DNA of 64,000 nucleotides. Origin: Chitinophagaceae bacterium. GTDB taxonomy: Bacteria > Bacteroidota > Bacteroidia > Chitinophagales > Chitinophagaceae. The position numbers and the translations under genes are program-made. Positions 53,849 to 62,220 of this stretch are shown here, piece after piece (positions within the stretch are counted from its first letter, which is position 1; every line of letters starts with the position of its first letter). The notes below the pieces were generated by a model that was given only the letters and a program-made list of their open reading frames with translations, was not told the origin of the DNA and made no database searches. The stretch is taken from contig JAIYAN010000017.1 of the NCBI GenBank assembly GCA_027489035.1, positions 1-64,000 on the forward strand, in the 5' to 3' direction.

Positions 53849-54109
53849 ATCACTTCGTTGGTCTAATGGTTTAATTTGCTTCGCGGGTTTAAAGGTTGAA
53901 AGTATTTTCCGTTTTTAGCATTAACGTATATTTTTTGATTTTTGTGCGATTTTTTTTATGTCGCCCCGCTGGGGCTTGTATGCAATCATCATACAATTCT
54001 AGTGTTATGTCACCCCGCTGGGGTTATTAGATACTCATCATCTTGTGAATTAATCAACCTTAAACCATTAGACCAGCGAAGCGAATTAAACCAACGAAGT
54101 GATTTAAAC
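53836..54109 (+). repeat. Long direct repeat, right copy
   Basis: About 274 bp, matching 52241-52525 in the same orientation 1595 bp away. It contains CCCCGCTGGGG hairpins at about 53964 and 54012. It includes the last codons and stop of the ORF6N gene and ends 70 bp before folA. Confidence 0.85.
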
Positions 54110-54167
54110 CTGTACATGAAAATTTCCACTTGGGGATTTAAGGGTCTTTTTTTTATCATTTTCCTAC

Positions 54168-54175
54168 TACATTTG
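54168..54175 (+). promoter_or_regulatory. -7 box of folA
   Basis: TACATTTG ends 5 nt before ATG 54180, predicting a leaderless or nearly leaderless mRNA. It is just outside the right direct repeat. Confidence 0.5.
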
Positions 54176-54179
54176 CTTC

Positions 54180-54674
54180 ATGATATCTCTAATCGTAGCC
54201 GCTTCTACCAACAACGCCATCGGTAAAAACAATCAACTGCTTTGGCATTTACCCAATGATTTAAAGTTTTTTAAAAACACCACATGGGGTGGAGTTGTTA
54301 TAATGGGAAGAAAAACGTTTGAATCTGTAAATAAACCATTGCCTGGCAGAACGAATATTGTAATTACCTCAAAAGAAAATTGGCAATCTGAAAACGTGCT
54401 TGTTGCCCATAGTTTGGAAGAAGCGTTGAAATTGGCTACAGAACTATCTTTTAAAGAAATATTTATTATTGGTGGAGGAGAAATTTACAAACAAAGTATG
54501 GCAATTGCCAATCGTGTATATTTAACCAGGGTGCATACAGAAATAGAAGGAGATACATTTTTTCCGGTTCTAGATGAACATTGGAAATTGAAGTCTAGCA
54601 ATGATTTTGCTTCAGACGAAAAAAATAATTTTAATCATACATTCGAATTATGGGAAAGGAAGCTAGATTCATGA
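54180..54674 (+). CDS. folA: Dihydrofolate reductase
   Basis: It reduces dihydrofolate to tetrahydrofolate with NADPH. The 164 residues start 'MISLIVAASTNNAIGKNNQLLWHLPNDLKFF' with the substrate Asp in 'LPNDLKFF'. 'VIMGRKTFESVNKPLPGRTNIVIT' and 'IIGGGEIYKQSM' form the NADPH site. The start gives the normal family N-terminus. It recycles the dihydrofolate made by thyA on the other side of the island. Confidence 0.96.
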   Translation: MISLIVAASTNNAIGKNNQLLWHLPNDLKFFKNTTWGGVVIMGRKTFESVNKPLPGRTNIVITSKENWQSENVLVAHSLEEALKLATELSFKEIFIIGGGEIYKQSMAIANRVYLTRVHTEIEGDTFFPVLDEHWKLKSSNDFASDEKNNFNHTFELWERKLDS

Positions 54675-54720
54675 TAGCAAACCTCACAAACCTCACAAAC
54701 CTCATAAACCTCATAAACCT
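54675..54720. repeat. Tandem 'aacctcacaaacctcat' repeat
   Basis: Units of 9-10 bp ('cctcacaaa', 'cctcataaa') run from the folA stop directly up to the likely start codon of the methyltransferase gene. Confidence 0.65.
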
Positions 54721-55518
54721 CTGTATTCCCCCTTTACCATAGCAAAAAAATACCTTCAATATTGGTTGAATGCATCCAATAAAAATGGCCATGGGGTGCA
54801 TTCTCCGTTTGTATTTGATTTGATTATCAATGTGCTCAATGATCGTAAAAATGAACCCTGGTTTGAAGCCATTGAATCTGTTCGACAAACACTTAAAAAG
54901 AATCATGATTTTATAGAAGTGGAAGATTTCGGTGCAGGCTCAGCGGTGATAAAATCAAACCAAAGAAAAATTTCAAGGATTGCTAACTCTTCTTTAAAAT
55001 CCGCTAAGTACGCACAGTTGCTGCATCGTATGGTGAAATATTTCCGCCCTAAAAATATCGTTGAGTTGGGTACTTCTTTCGGCATTACTTCTGCTTATTT
55101 GGCCAAAGGAAATCCCGAAGCGCATTTATATACTTTTGAAGGTGCTTCTTCGATTTCTAATATTGCGCAACAAAATTTTAAAAAATTAGGTATACATAAT
55201 ATTGAATTGATAAATGGCGATTTCGGAAAAACATTGCCGAATTTCCTTGAAAAAAATCTACCTATTGATTTTGCTTTTATAGACGGCAATCACCGCGAAA
55301 AACCGACAATTGCTTATTTTGAATCCTTATTATCTCATTGTAATGAACATTCCATCCTTGTTTTTGACGATATTCATTGGAGTGCAGAAATGGAAAACGC
55401 ATGGGACTTTATAAAAAATAATCAGTCGGTAACGATGTCAGTTGATTTATTTTTTATAGGAATCGTGTTTTTTAGAAAAGATTTCAAAGAAAAGCAACAT
55501 TTTACAATTCAGTTTTAA
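54721..55518 (+). CDS. SAM-dependent methyltransferase, O-methyltransferase-like (unusual start)
   Basis: The class I methyltransferase domain has the SAM motif 'IVELGTSFGITSAYLAKGNP', the acidic 'LYTFEGASSISNIAQQNF', 'PIDFAFIDGNHREKPTIAYF' and 'ILVFDDIHWS', as in catechol-O-methyltransferase-like folds (Methyltransf_24). The first TTG (54766) starts too late: the codons before it read 'YSPFTIAKKYLQYWL', which matches how this Bacteroidota family begins before 'NASNKNGHGVHSPFVFDLI'. The only plausible start for them is CTG 54721, directly after a tandem repeat. The substrate is unknown. Confidence 0.75.
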   Translation: MYSPFTIAKKYLQYWLNASNKNGHGVHSPFVFDLIINVLNDRKNEPWFEAIESVRQTLKKNHDFIEVEDFGAGSAVIKSNQRKISRIANSSLKSAKYAQLLHRMVKYFRPKNIVELGTSFGITSAYLAKGNPEAHLYTFEGASSISNIAQQNFKKLGIHNIELINGDFGKTLPNFLEKNLPIDFAFIDGNHREKPTIAYFESLLSHCNEHSILVFDDIHWSAEMENAWDFIKNNQSVTMSVDLFFIGIVFFRKDFKEKQHFTIQF

Positions 55519-55551
55519 ATTTTCTTACCTTCGAGCCAATTAATTTATATT

Positions 55552-56670
55552 ATGATAATTGGTATACTCAAAGAACCTTCCTTCGAAACTCGAACTTCAT
55601 TATTGCCCGAACACGCTGCTGTTCTCAAAAAAATGAATCTTGAAATGCTTATTGAATCAGGTGCAGGTGATTTGTCATTTGCAACAGATCAAAAATATAC
55701 AGAAGCAGGCGCAAGCGTAGGTTCAAGATCTGAAGTTTTGCAAAAATCGGATGTAGTGTTATCTATTAATCCCATTTCTGATGCAGATGCTGCAGCTTGT
55801 TCTGGAAAAATAATCATTGGATTTTTTCAAGCATTGATTAATGCGGGAACGATAAACAATTGGGCAAAACAAAATTGTACTGTGTTTAGTATGGACATGT
55901 TGCCACGCACTACCCGTGCTCAAAGCATGGACGTATTGAGTAGTCAGGCCAATATTGCGGGTTACAAAGCGGTATTGTTAGCAGCCAATTTATATCCGAA
56001 GTATTTTCCGATGTTTATGACCGCCGCTGGTAGCATTGCTCCTGCAAAAATGTTAATTCTTGGCGCTGGTGTTGCTGGCTTACAAGCTATCGCAACGGGT
56101 AAGCGTTTGGGTGCAGTGATTGAAGTGTTTGATACCCGTCCGGCAGTAAAAGAAGAGGTAATGAGTTTGGGAGCAAAATTTGTGGAGGTTGAAGGTGCGG
56201 CAGATGCGTCTAAGGCTGGGGGTTATGCAGTAGAGCAAACAGAAGAATTTTTACAAAGACAAAAAGCAAAAATTGCGGAAAGTGTTGCTAAAGCTGATAT
56301 CGTAATTACAACCGCTCAAATTCCAGGTAAAAAAGCACCTATATTAATAACCAAAGAAATGATTGCAGCTATGAAAAATGGTTCGGTTATTATTGATTTA
56401 GCAGCAGTTACTGGAGGTAATACGGATTATACCAAAAACGATGAAACCGTTGTGGTTAATGGTGTTTCTATTGTTGGTAATTCTAAATTGCCTGGTTCAA
56501 TGCCAAGTGATGCTAGTAAATTATACGGAAAAAACATCTTGAATTTCTTGCAACTTATCGTAACCAAAGAAGGTAACTTAAACCTGAATTTTGAAGATGA
56601 TTTGGTGTTGGGAACTTGCGTTGCCAACAAAGGTGAAATCACCAACGATAGAGTGAAACAATTGATTTAA
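55552..56670 (+). CDS. pntA: NAD(P) transhydrogenase subunit alpha, soluble part
   Basis: This is domain I of the proton-pumping transhydrogenase, which binds NAD(H) at the cytoplasmic face. The 372 residues have 'GILKEPSFETRTSLLPEHAA', 'SMDMLPRTTRAQSMDVLSSQANIAGYKAVL', the Rossmann loop 'MLILGAGVAGLQAIATGKRLGAVIEVFD', and 'DIVITTAQIPGKKAPILI'. As in many bacteria outside the enterics, the alpha subunit is split; the membrane part is encoded next. A TACCTTCG box (55526-55533) lies just upstream. Confidence 0.94.
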   Translation: MIIGILKEPSFETRTSLLPEHAAVLKKMNLEMLIESGAGDLSFATDQKYTEAGASVGSRSEVLQKSDVVLSINPISDADAAACSGKIIIGFFQALINAGTINNWAKQNCTVFSMDMLPRTTRAQSMDVLSSQANIAGYKAVLLAANLYPKYFPMFMTAAGSIAPAKMLILGAGVAGLQAIATGKRLGAVIEVFDTRPAVKEEVMSLGAKFVEVEGAADASKAGGYAVEQTEEFLQRQKAKIAESVAKADIVITTAQIPGKKAPILITKEMIAAMKNGSVIIDLAAVTGGNTDYTKNDETVVVNGVSIVGNSKLPGSMPSDASKLYGKNILNFLQLIVTKEGNLNLNFEDDLVLGTCVANKGEITNDRVKQLI

Positions 56671-56742
56671 TAAATTGACCATTAATGTCAACAATTAAAC
56701 CCTTAAACCAGCAAAGCGAATTAAACTTTTAAACTCACAGAA

Positions 56743-57051
56743 ATGAATCAAGTATTGAATTTTATAACATCCAACCAAGAAATTATTTACACCGTTATAC
56801 TCATGATTTTTGTTGGAATCGAAATCATTGAAAAAGTACCTAGCGTTTTACACACGCCATTGATGAGTGGTGCAAATGCCATTCACGGGGTTGTAATCAT
56901 TGGTGCAATAATCGTAATGGGAAAAGCAGAACAAGATAATTACCTCGCACTTGCTTTGGGCTTTATTGCAGTATTGCTTGGTACTTTAAATGTGGTAGGT
57001 GGTTTTGTGGTTACAGACAGAATGCTCGAAATGTTCAAAAAGAAAAAGTAA
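56743..57051 (+). CDS. pntAB: NAD(P) transhydrogenase subunit alpha, membrane part (PntA2/PntAB)
   Basis: The 102-residue protein is largely membrane-embedded: 'EIIYTVILMIFVGIEIIEKV', 'IHGVVIIGAIIVMGKA', 'YLALALGFIAVLLGTLNVVGGFVVTDRMLEMF'. The closing 'GGFVVTDRMLEMF' segment is the standard end of the domain II alpha part. It lies between the soluble alpha and the beta genes; dispersed TTTAAACC repeat text fills the gap before it. Confidence 0.93.
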   Translation: MNQVLNFITSNQEIIYTVILMIFVGIEIIEKVPSVLHTPLMSGANAIHGVVIIGAIIVMGKAEQDNYLALALGFIAVLLGTLNVVGGFVVTDRMLEMFKKKK

Positions 57052-57116
57052 TTCATTCGTTTACTTTCAATTTTAATTTTTCAATTTTTAATTTTTACTT
57101 TTCAATTTTTAAATAA

Positions 57117-58550
57117 ATGAATCAACACTTACTTACCATTTGTTATCTAATAGGATCTATCACTTTTATTTTAGGACTAAAAATGTTGTCGAATCCAGCG
57201 TCTGCTAGAAAAGGGAACTTACTTGCAGCAGGAGGAATGTCTATTGCCATCTTTGGAACCATTTTCTTATTTAGTTATGATGAAAATGGAACAACGCATT
57301 ATTTGGGCAATTATATTTGGATTTTTGCTGCATTAATCATTGGTGCAATCATTGGAACCCTTGCTGCTAAAAAGGTGCAAATGACCGCCATGCCTGAAAT
57401 GGTGAGTTTGTTTAATGGAATGGGAGGTGCTTGCGCTGCCTTAATTTCTATTGTTGAGTTCAATCACTTAAACAAAGAATTGGGCGCTACACCAACAGCT
57501 GAAATGATTCAACATGTACAACCAACTGTTTTAATTATTGTGCTTGGATTAATTATTGGTGCCGTTTCTTTTGCAGGCTCGATGATTGCTTGGGGTAAGT
57601 TAAATGGTAAAGTAAAAGATTTCAGTTTTACCGGTCAGAATATTTTAAATATGGTTGTTCTTGCAGCAACGTTGGGTTTGGCTGTTTATATGATTTTTAA
57701 TCCACAACAACACATGTTGCTTTATGCCATTCTTGGATTGTCGTTGTTTTATGGTATTTTCTTTGTAATGCCAATTGGAGGTGCGGATATGCCTGTGGTT
57801 ATTTCGTTACTAAATTCATTTACTGGTGTGGCTGCGGCTTGTGGTGGATTTTTATACGACAATAAAGTAATGTTAACCGGTGGTATTTTAGTTGGAGCCG
57901 CTGGCACTTTACTTACTATTTTGATGTGTAAAGCCATGAATCGTTCATTGAAAAATGTATTGATTGGATCTTTTGGTGGAAATAAAAAAGGGGTTGCTGG
58001 TGCTACTGGTGCACAAGGTGAACATAAAGAAATTAGTTTGAGTGATGCGGCAATGGTGATGAGTTATGCCAACAAAGTGCTTATCGTTCCAGGATATGGA
58101 TTGGCTGTTGCTCAAGCACAACATACTTGTCATGAACTTGAAAAAATTCTTACAGAAAAAGGCGTGGAAGTTAAATATGCGATTCATCCTGTTGCTGGTC
58201 GTATGCCAGGCCATATGAACGTTTTATTGGCTGAAGCAGATGTTAGCTACGATATTTTAATGGAAATGGAACAAGCCAATGATGAGTTTCCAACAACTGA
58301 TGTGGTATTGATTTTAGGTGCAAATGATGTGGTTAATCCTGCTGCAAAATCTGATCCAGCTTCTCCAATATATGGTATGCCAATTCTTGATGTAGAGCAA
58401 GCAAAAACTGTTATTGTAAATAAAAGAAGCATGAAGCCAGGTTATGCAGGTATTGAAAACGATTTGTTCTTCAGACCAAAAACCTCAATGCTTTTTGGAG
58501 ATGCCAAAAAAGTATTACAAGACTTGTGTACTGAAATTAAAAATGCGTAA
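57117..58550 (+). CDS. pntB: NAD(P) transhydrogenase subunit beta
   Basis: The beta subunit carries the proton channel and the NADP(H) domain; the complex makes NADPH from NADH using the proton gradient. The 477 residues have about eight membrane helices in the N-terminal 270 residues ('MPEMVSLFNGMGGACAALIS' with the channel region, 'MPIGGADMPVVISLLNSFTGVAAACGGF'). Domain III follows with 'VLIVPGYGLAVAQAQHT', 'YAIHPVAGRMPGHMNVLLAEA' and 'LILGANDVVNPAA'. It is complete, so the three-gene set is functional in principle. Confidence 0.95.
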   Translation: MNQHLLTICYLIGSITFILGLKMLSNPASARKGNLLAAGGMSIAIFGTIFLFSYDENGTTHYLGNYIWIFAALIIGAIIGTLAAKKVQMTAMPEMVSLFNGMGGACAALISIVEFNHLNKELGATPTAEMIQHVQPTVLIIVLGLIIGAVSFAGSMIAWGKLNGKVKDFSFTGQNILNMVVLAATLGLAVYMIFNPQQHMLLYAILGLSLFYGIFFVMPIGGADMPVVISLLNSFTGVAAACGGFLYDNKVMLTGGILVGAAGTLLTILMCKAMNRSLKNVLIGSFGGNKKGVAGATGAQGEHKEISLSDAAMVMSYANKVLIVPGYGLAVAQAQHTCHELEKILTEKGVEVKYAIHPVAGRMPGHMNVLLAEADVSYDILMEMEQANDEFPTTDVVLILGANDVVNPAAKSDPASPIYGMPILDVEQAKTVIVNKRSMKPGYAGIENDLFFRPKTSMLFGDAKKVLQDLCTEIKNA

Positions 58551-58569
58551 TCATTTAATGCAATAAATA

Positions 58570-59943
58570 TTGCCACACGCACTTCCAATAGAATTGCTGC
58601 ATTCACTACAACGCATCAAAGGCTTTGATGAAACGGCTTTTATTGCTGCGCATACAGCAGAGAATCCAATCACTTCTATTCGTGTAAACCCTGCGAAACC
58701 GTCGAATTCGGTTGTTAGTACTTTATTGTCTGCTGGAAAAATTCCTTGGTGTACAAATGGATATTATTTACAAGAACGACCTTCGTTTACTTTAGATCCT
58801 CATTTTCATGTGGGTGCTTATTATGTTCAGGAAGCAAGCAGCATGTTTTTGGAAACGGTAATGAAACAAACTATAGATTTAAATGCATCTATAAAAGTAT
58901 TGGATTTATGTGCGGCACCAGGTGGAAAATCTACTTTAATTCAATCGCTAATTTCTACAGATAGCTTTTTAGTAAGTAATGAAGTGATAAAAACAAGGGT
59001 AAACATTCTTGCTGAAAACATCACAAAATGGGGCGCTTCAAATATAGTCGTAACCAATAATGACCCTAAAGATTTTCAACGACTTTCTAATTATTTTGAT
59101 GTTATCGTTGTAGATGCACCTTGTAGTGGAAGCGGATTGTTTAGAAAAGATAATGAAGCCATTTCAGAATGGAGTATGGATAATGTGGCTTTGTGTAGTC
59201 AACGCCAGCAAAGGATTTTGGCAGATGTTATATCTTCTTTAAAACCTGGAGGTGTATTGATTTATTCAACTTGTTCTTATTCTGAAGTTGAAAACGAAAA
59301 CATTGCAGCATGGCTAACAAAAGTAAATGCATTTGAATCTTGCAAAATAGATTTTCAACAAAATTGGGGAATTGTAGAAACCGAAAAAAATGGTGCTTAC
59401 GGATATCGTTTTTATCCAGATAAAATTAAAGGCGAAGGATTTTTTTTTTTTTTTTTTAAAAAAAATGAAGATGTCAATGCACAAAAATTTAAACAAAAAC
59501 CAATCAGCCAAAAATCAACCGTTTCAAAATCTCAGTTTGAATATTTATCAAAATGGGTTAACCCAAAATTAGACATTGAATTTTTCAATTGGAAAAACGA
59601 GGTTATTGCCTTGCCATATATTTTACTACAAGAAATGGCCAATCTTCAATCGGCATTGTACATCAAAAAAATTGGTGTAAACATTGGTAGTGCTATCCGA
59701 AATGAATTGATTCCTTCTCACGAATTGGCAGTGAGTACATTATTATCGCCAGATGTAGAAAATATACATTTGAATAAAGAAGATGCATTGCAATATTTAA
59801 GGCATCAAAATTTTGAGTTGATGGACACAAAACCTGGATGGAAATTAATCGTGTATAATGATTTGCCATTAGGCCTAATCAAATCTATGTCTAATCGGTT
59901 TAACAATTATTATCCAAGAGAATGGCGGATTTTAAACAAGTAA
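58570..59943 (+). CDS. RsmB/NOP2-family 16S rRNA cytosine-C5 methyltransferase
   Basis: The 457-residue protein has a short N-terminal part, the SAM domain with 'VLDLCAAPGGKSTLIQSL', the motif IV Cys in 'VDAPCSGSGLFRKD' and motif VI Cys in 'LIYSTCSYSEVENENIAAWL', then a C-terminal PUA-like region ('LPLGLIKSMSNRFNNYYPREWRI'), as in RsmF. The start must be TTG 58570: a stop lies two codons upstream and there is no ATG nearby. Residues about 291-296 are six phenylalanines encoded by an 18-nt T-run, followed by an A-run. Confidence 0.9.
   Translation: MPHALPIELLHSLQRIKGFDETAFIAAHTAENPITSIRVNPAKPSNSVVSTLLSAGKIPWCTNGYYLQERPSFTLDPHFHVGAYYVQEASSMFLETVMKQTIDLNASIKVLDLCAAPGGKSTLIQSLISTDSFLVSNEVIKTRVNILAENITKWGASNIVVTNNDPKDFQRLSNYFDVIVVDAPCSGSGLFRKDNEAISEWSMDNVALCSQRQQRILADVISSLKPGGVLIYSTCSYSEVENENIAAWLTKVNAFESCKIDFQQNWGIVETEKNGAYGYRFYPDKIKGEGFFFFFFKKNEDVNAQKFKQKPISQKSTVSKSQFEYLSKWVNPKLDIEFFNWKNEVIALPYILLQEMANLQSALYIKKIGVNIGSAIRNELIPSHELAVSTLLSPDVENIHLNKEDALQYLRHQNFELMDTKPGWKLIVYNDLPLGLIKSMSNRFNNYYPREWRILNK
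59440..59465 (+). repeat. 18-nt T-run plus 8-nt A-run inside a coding region
   Basis: T at 59440-59457 and A at 59458-59465 encode 'FFFFFFKKN' between 'KGEG' and the 'EDVN' linker. In frame as written. It is prone to replication, transcription and sequencing slippage. Confidence 0.85.
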
Positions 59944-60014
59944 TTAACTTAATTGCCAATTTTTAATTGCAGTTTTGTAACTTTAAAAACCATAACCAAA
60001 TAAACCCATTAATA

Positions 60015-61022
60015 ATGAAAGCGTTTTTATTTAGTTTACTTTTTTTACCTCTTTTTGTGTGGGCACAAAAAACACATACCGTTGGTCCTAAAGAATCTAT
60101 TTTTTCTATCGGAAGATTATATGATGTTCACCCAAGAGAATTGGCTGAATTCAATAATATTTCGTTTGAAGTAGGGGTAAAGATTGGACAAGTATTAAAC
60201 ATCCCAAAGGTAAAAAAAATGGCACCTCTTCCAAAAACTGAAACGCCAATTGCCAATACTGTTGAACAAAAAACTACACCAAAAGTTGAAGAAAAAACAA
60301 CTGAAAAAGTAGATACTAAAAAGACAACAACTACAACGACTCAAACAAAAGGATCTAATCCAATTTATCATAAAGTTGAAAAGAAACAAACCCTTTATCA
60401 AATTAGTAAGTTGTTTGAAAATGCTACAATAGAGAATTTAAAAAAATGGAATAACCTTTCAAGTGATGGATTAAGTGAAGGAATGGAATTGATTGTGGGG
60501 TATTCAAATACATCAACCAAAACAACAACTCCTCAAAAATCAACACCAACAGAGACAAAGCCTGTAGAAGAGAGTAAAAAAGCAGATGTTGTCAAAACTA
60601 CTGTTCCCGAAAAGAAAGTAGAAATGATTACAGAAACAAAAACGGAAAAAGAGGAAGCACCTGTTATAAAATCAACGCCTGCTAAAACATCGTCTGTTAA
60701 AGATTTTAATGGAGGGTTCTTTAAATCATCATTCAATGAAAAATCTAAAAATTCGGATGATGTAGAAACAGGCAATGCAGGTATTTTTAAAAGTACAAGT
60801 GGATGGGAAGATGGAAAATATTATTGCCTACACAATACTGCGCCATCAGGAACAATTATAAAAATTACACATCCTGTAAATCAAAAAACAATTTATGCAA
60901 AAGTATTAGACGTAATTCCTGATTTACCTCAAAATAAGGGATTGGTATTAAGACTTAGCAATTCTGCAGCAGAAGCATTGGGCACTACGGATGATCAATT
61001 TGTAGTTTCCATTGCATATTAA
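60015..61022 (+). CDS. Secreted LysM protein with RlpA-like double-psi barrel
   Basis: The start at ATG 60015 gives a signal peptide ('MKAFLFSLLFLPLFVWAQ'); the frame itself is open from 59967. The 335 residues contain a first LysM ('HTVGPKESIFSIGRLYDVHP...LNIPKV', about 20-65), a Lys/Thr/Glu-rich linker, a second LysM ('YHKVEKKQTLYQISKLFENA', about 118-160), a second low-complexity linker, and a C-terminal RlpA-like barrel ('YYCLHNTAPSGTIIKITHPVNQKTIYAKVLDV'). It should bind peptidoglycan in the periplasm. Lytic activity is uncertain. Confidence 0.87.
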   Translation: MKAFLFSLLFLPLFVWAQKTHTVGPKESIFSIGRLYDVHPRELAEFNNISFEVGVKIGQVLNIPKVKKMAPLPKTETPIANTVEQKTTPKVEEKTTEKVDTKKTTTTTTQTKGSNPIYHKVEKKQTLYQISKLFENATIENLKKWNNLSSDGLSEGMELIVGYSNTSTKTTTPQKSTPTETKPVEESKKADVVKTTVPEKKVEMITETKTEKEEAPVIKSTPAKTSSVKDFNGGFFKSSFNEKSKNSDDVETGNAGIFKSTSGWEDGKYYCLHNTAPSGTIIKITHPVNQKTIYAKVLDVIPDLPQNKGLVLRLSNSAAEALGTTDDQFVVSIAY

Positions 61023-61033
61023 AATCATTCAAG

Positions 61034-62206
61034 ATGAATAGAATAATTATTGTAGCACTCGTTGTATTAAATGTGTTTCAAACCTCCGCACAACGCAAAC
61101 CAATAAACGATGTTTCTCCCGATCCTTCAGGCATAAAAAACATTTCGGGTGATTGGTTTATTAACGGGAAAAAGAACTTTTCAACAAGCATAAAAGATCA
61201 AGAGCAAACCAATACATGCTGGTCGTTTTCCACCACATCACTTGTAGAAAGCGAGGCATATAAAAATAAATTGGGCGTTTTAGATTTGAGCGAAATGTAT
61301 GTGGTACGAAAAATTTATCTCGAAAAGGCCTCTAATTATTTACTTAGACAAGGAAAAGCACAATTTAGCGAAGGAGGACTTGGACATGATGTTATACATG
61401 CCATATCATCGTACGGAGCTATATCTCAATCAGCGTATAATGGCTTACCAAAAGGACAGCAAACCTACCAACACACGCAAATGTTTTTAGATTTAAAGAG
61501 ATATGTAGACAGTACATTGAAATCAAGGAAGCCAGCAACTGTGAAAGATTGGAAACCAGGATTTGAGCGTATTTTAGACAACTATTTGGGTGCGCTTCCA
61601 AATCAATTTTCGTACAATAATGTAAATTACACGCCTAATGAATTTGCTTCAAAATTTTTGAAATTCAATGCGTCTGATTATGTAAACATCACATCGTTTC
61701 AACACCATCCATATTACAAACCATTTATTATAGAAGTGCCCGATAATTTCAGTAACGGAGCATACTATAATTTACCTTTGGAAGAAATGATTCGAGTAAC
61801 AGAAACAGCATTACAAAATGGACATACAGTACTTTGGGATGCAGATGTAAGCAACAATGGATTTGATGGAAAAATTGGAATGGGCATGCACCTCGCTCCG
61901 TCGGATGCTCTTGTTGAGCATATGAATCCTGATTTCAATGAAGCTACTTGGAACGCTGATATTCGCCAACAATTATTTGAAAACTTTACTACACAAGATG
62001 ACCATTTGATGCATATTGTTGGCATTGAAAAAACCAAAGAAGGGAAAACGTTTTTTATTGTTAAAAATTCTTGGGGTACTGATGGTGAATATAATGGTTA
62101 TGTTCACGTTTCTGAAGCTTATTTTGCCATCAATACTATTGGCATAGTTTTGCCTAAAGCTGCTATCAATATGCCTTTGCTGCAGAAACTTAAATTGGAT
62201 AAATAA
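61034..62206 (+). CDS. Exported C1-family cysteine peptidase (bleomycin hydrolase/PepC-like)
   Basis: The 390-residue protein has a signal peptide ('IIIVALVVLNVFQTSAQ', about 4-20), followed by a papain-fold peptidase: 'IKDQEQTNTCWSFSTTSLVESEAYK' with the catalytic Cys62, His in 'DDHLMHIVGIEKTKEG', and Asn in 'FFIVKNSWGTDGEYNGYVHVSE'. The long insert and overall plan fit the C1B (bleomycin hydrolase) group, which are usually cytosolic; this one is exported. It lies 11 nt after the LysM gene, likely one operon. Confidence 0.9.
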   Translation: MNRIIIVALVVLNVFQTSAQRKPINDVSPDPSGIKNISGDWFINGKKNFSTSIKDQEQTNTCWSFSTTSLVESEAYKNKLGVLDLSEMYVVRKIYLEKASNYLLRQGKAQFSEGGLGHDVIHAISSYGAISQSAYNGLPKGQQTYQHTQMFLDLKRYVDSTLKSRKPATVKDWKPGFERILDNYLGALPNQFSYNNVNYTPNEFASKFLKFNASDYVNITSFQHHPYYKPFIIEVPDNFSNGAYYNLPLEEMIRVTETALQNGHTVLWDADVSNNGFDGKIGMGMHLAPSDALVEHMNPDFNEATWNADIRQQLFENFTTQDDHLMHIVGIEKTKEGKTFFIVKNSWGTDGEYNGYVHVSEAYFAINTIGIVLPKAAINMPLLQKLKLDK

Positions 62207-62220
62207 AATTTACGCAATTT

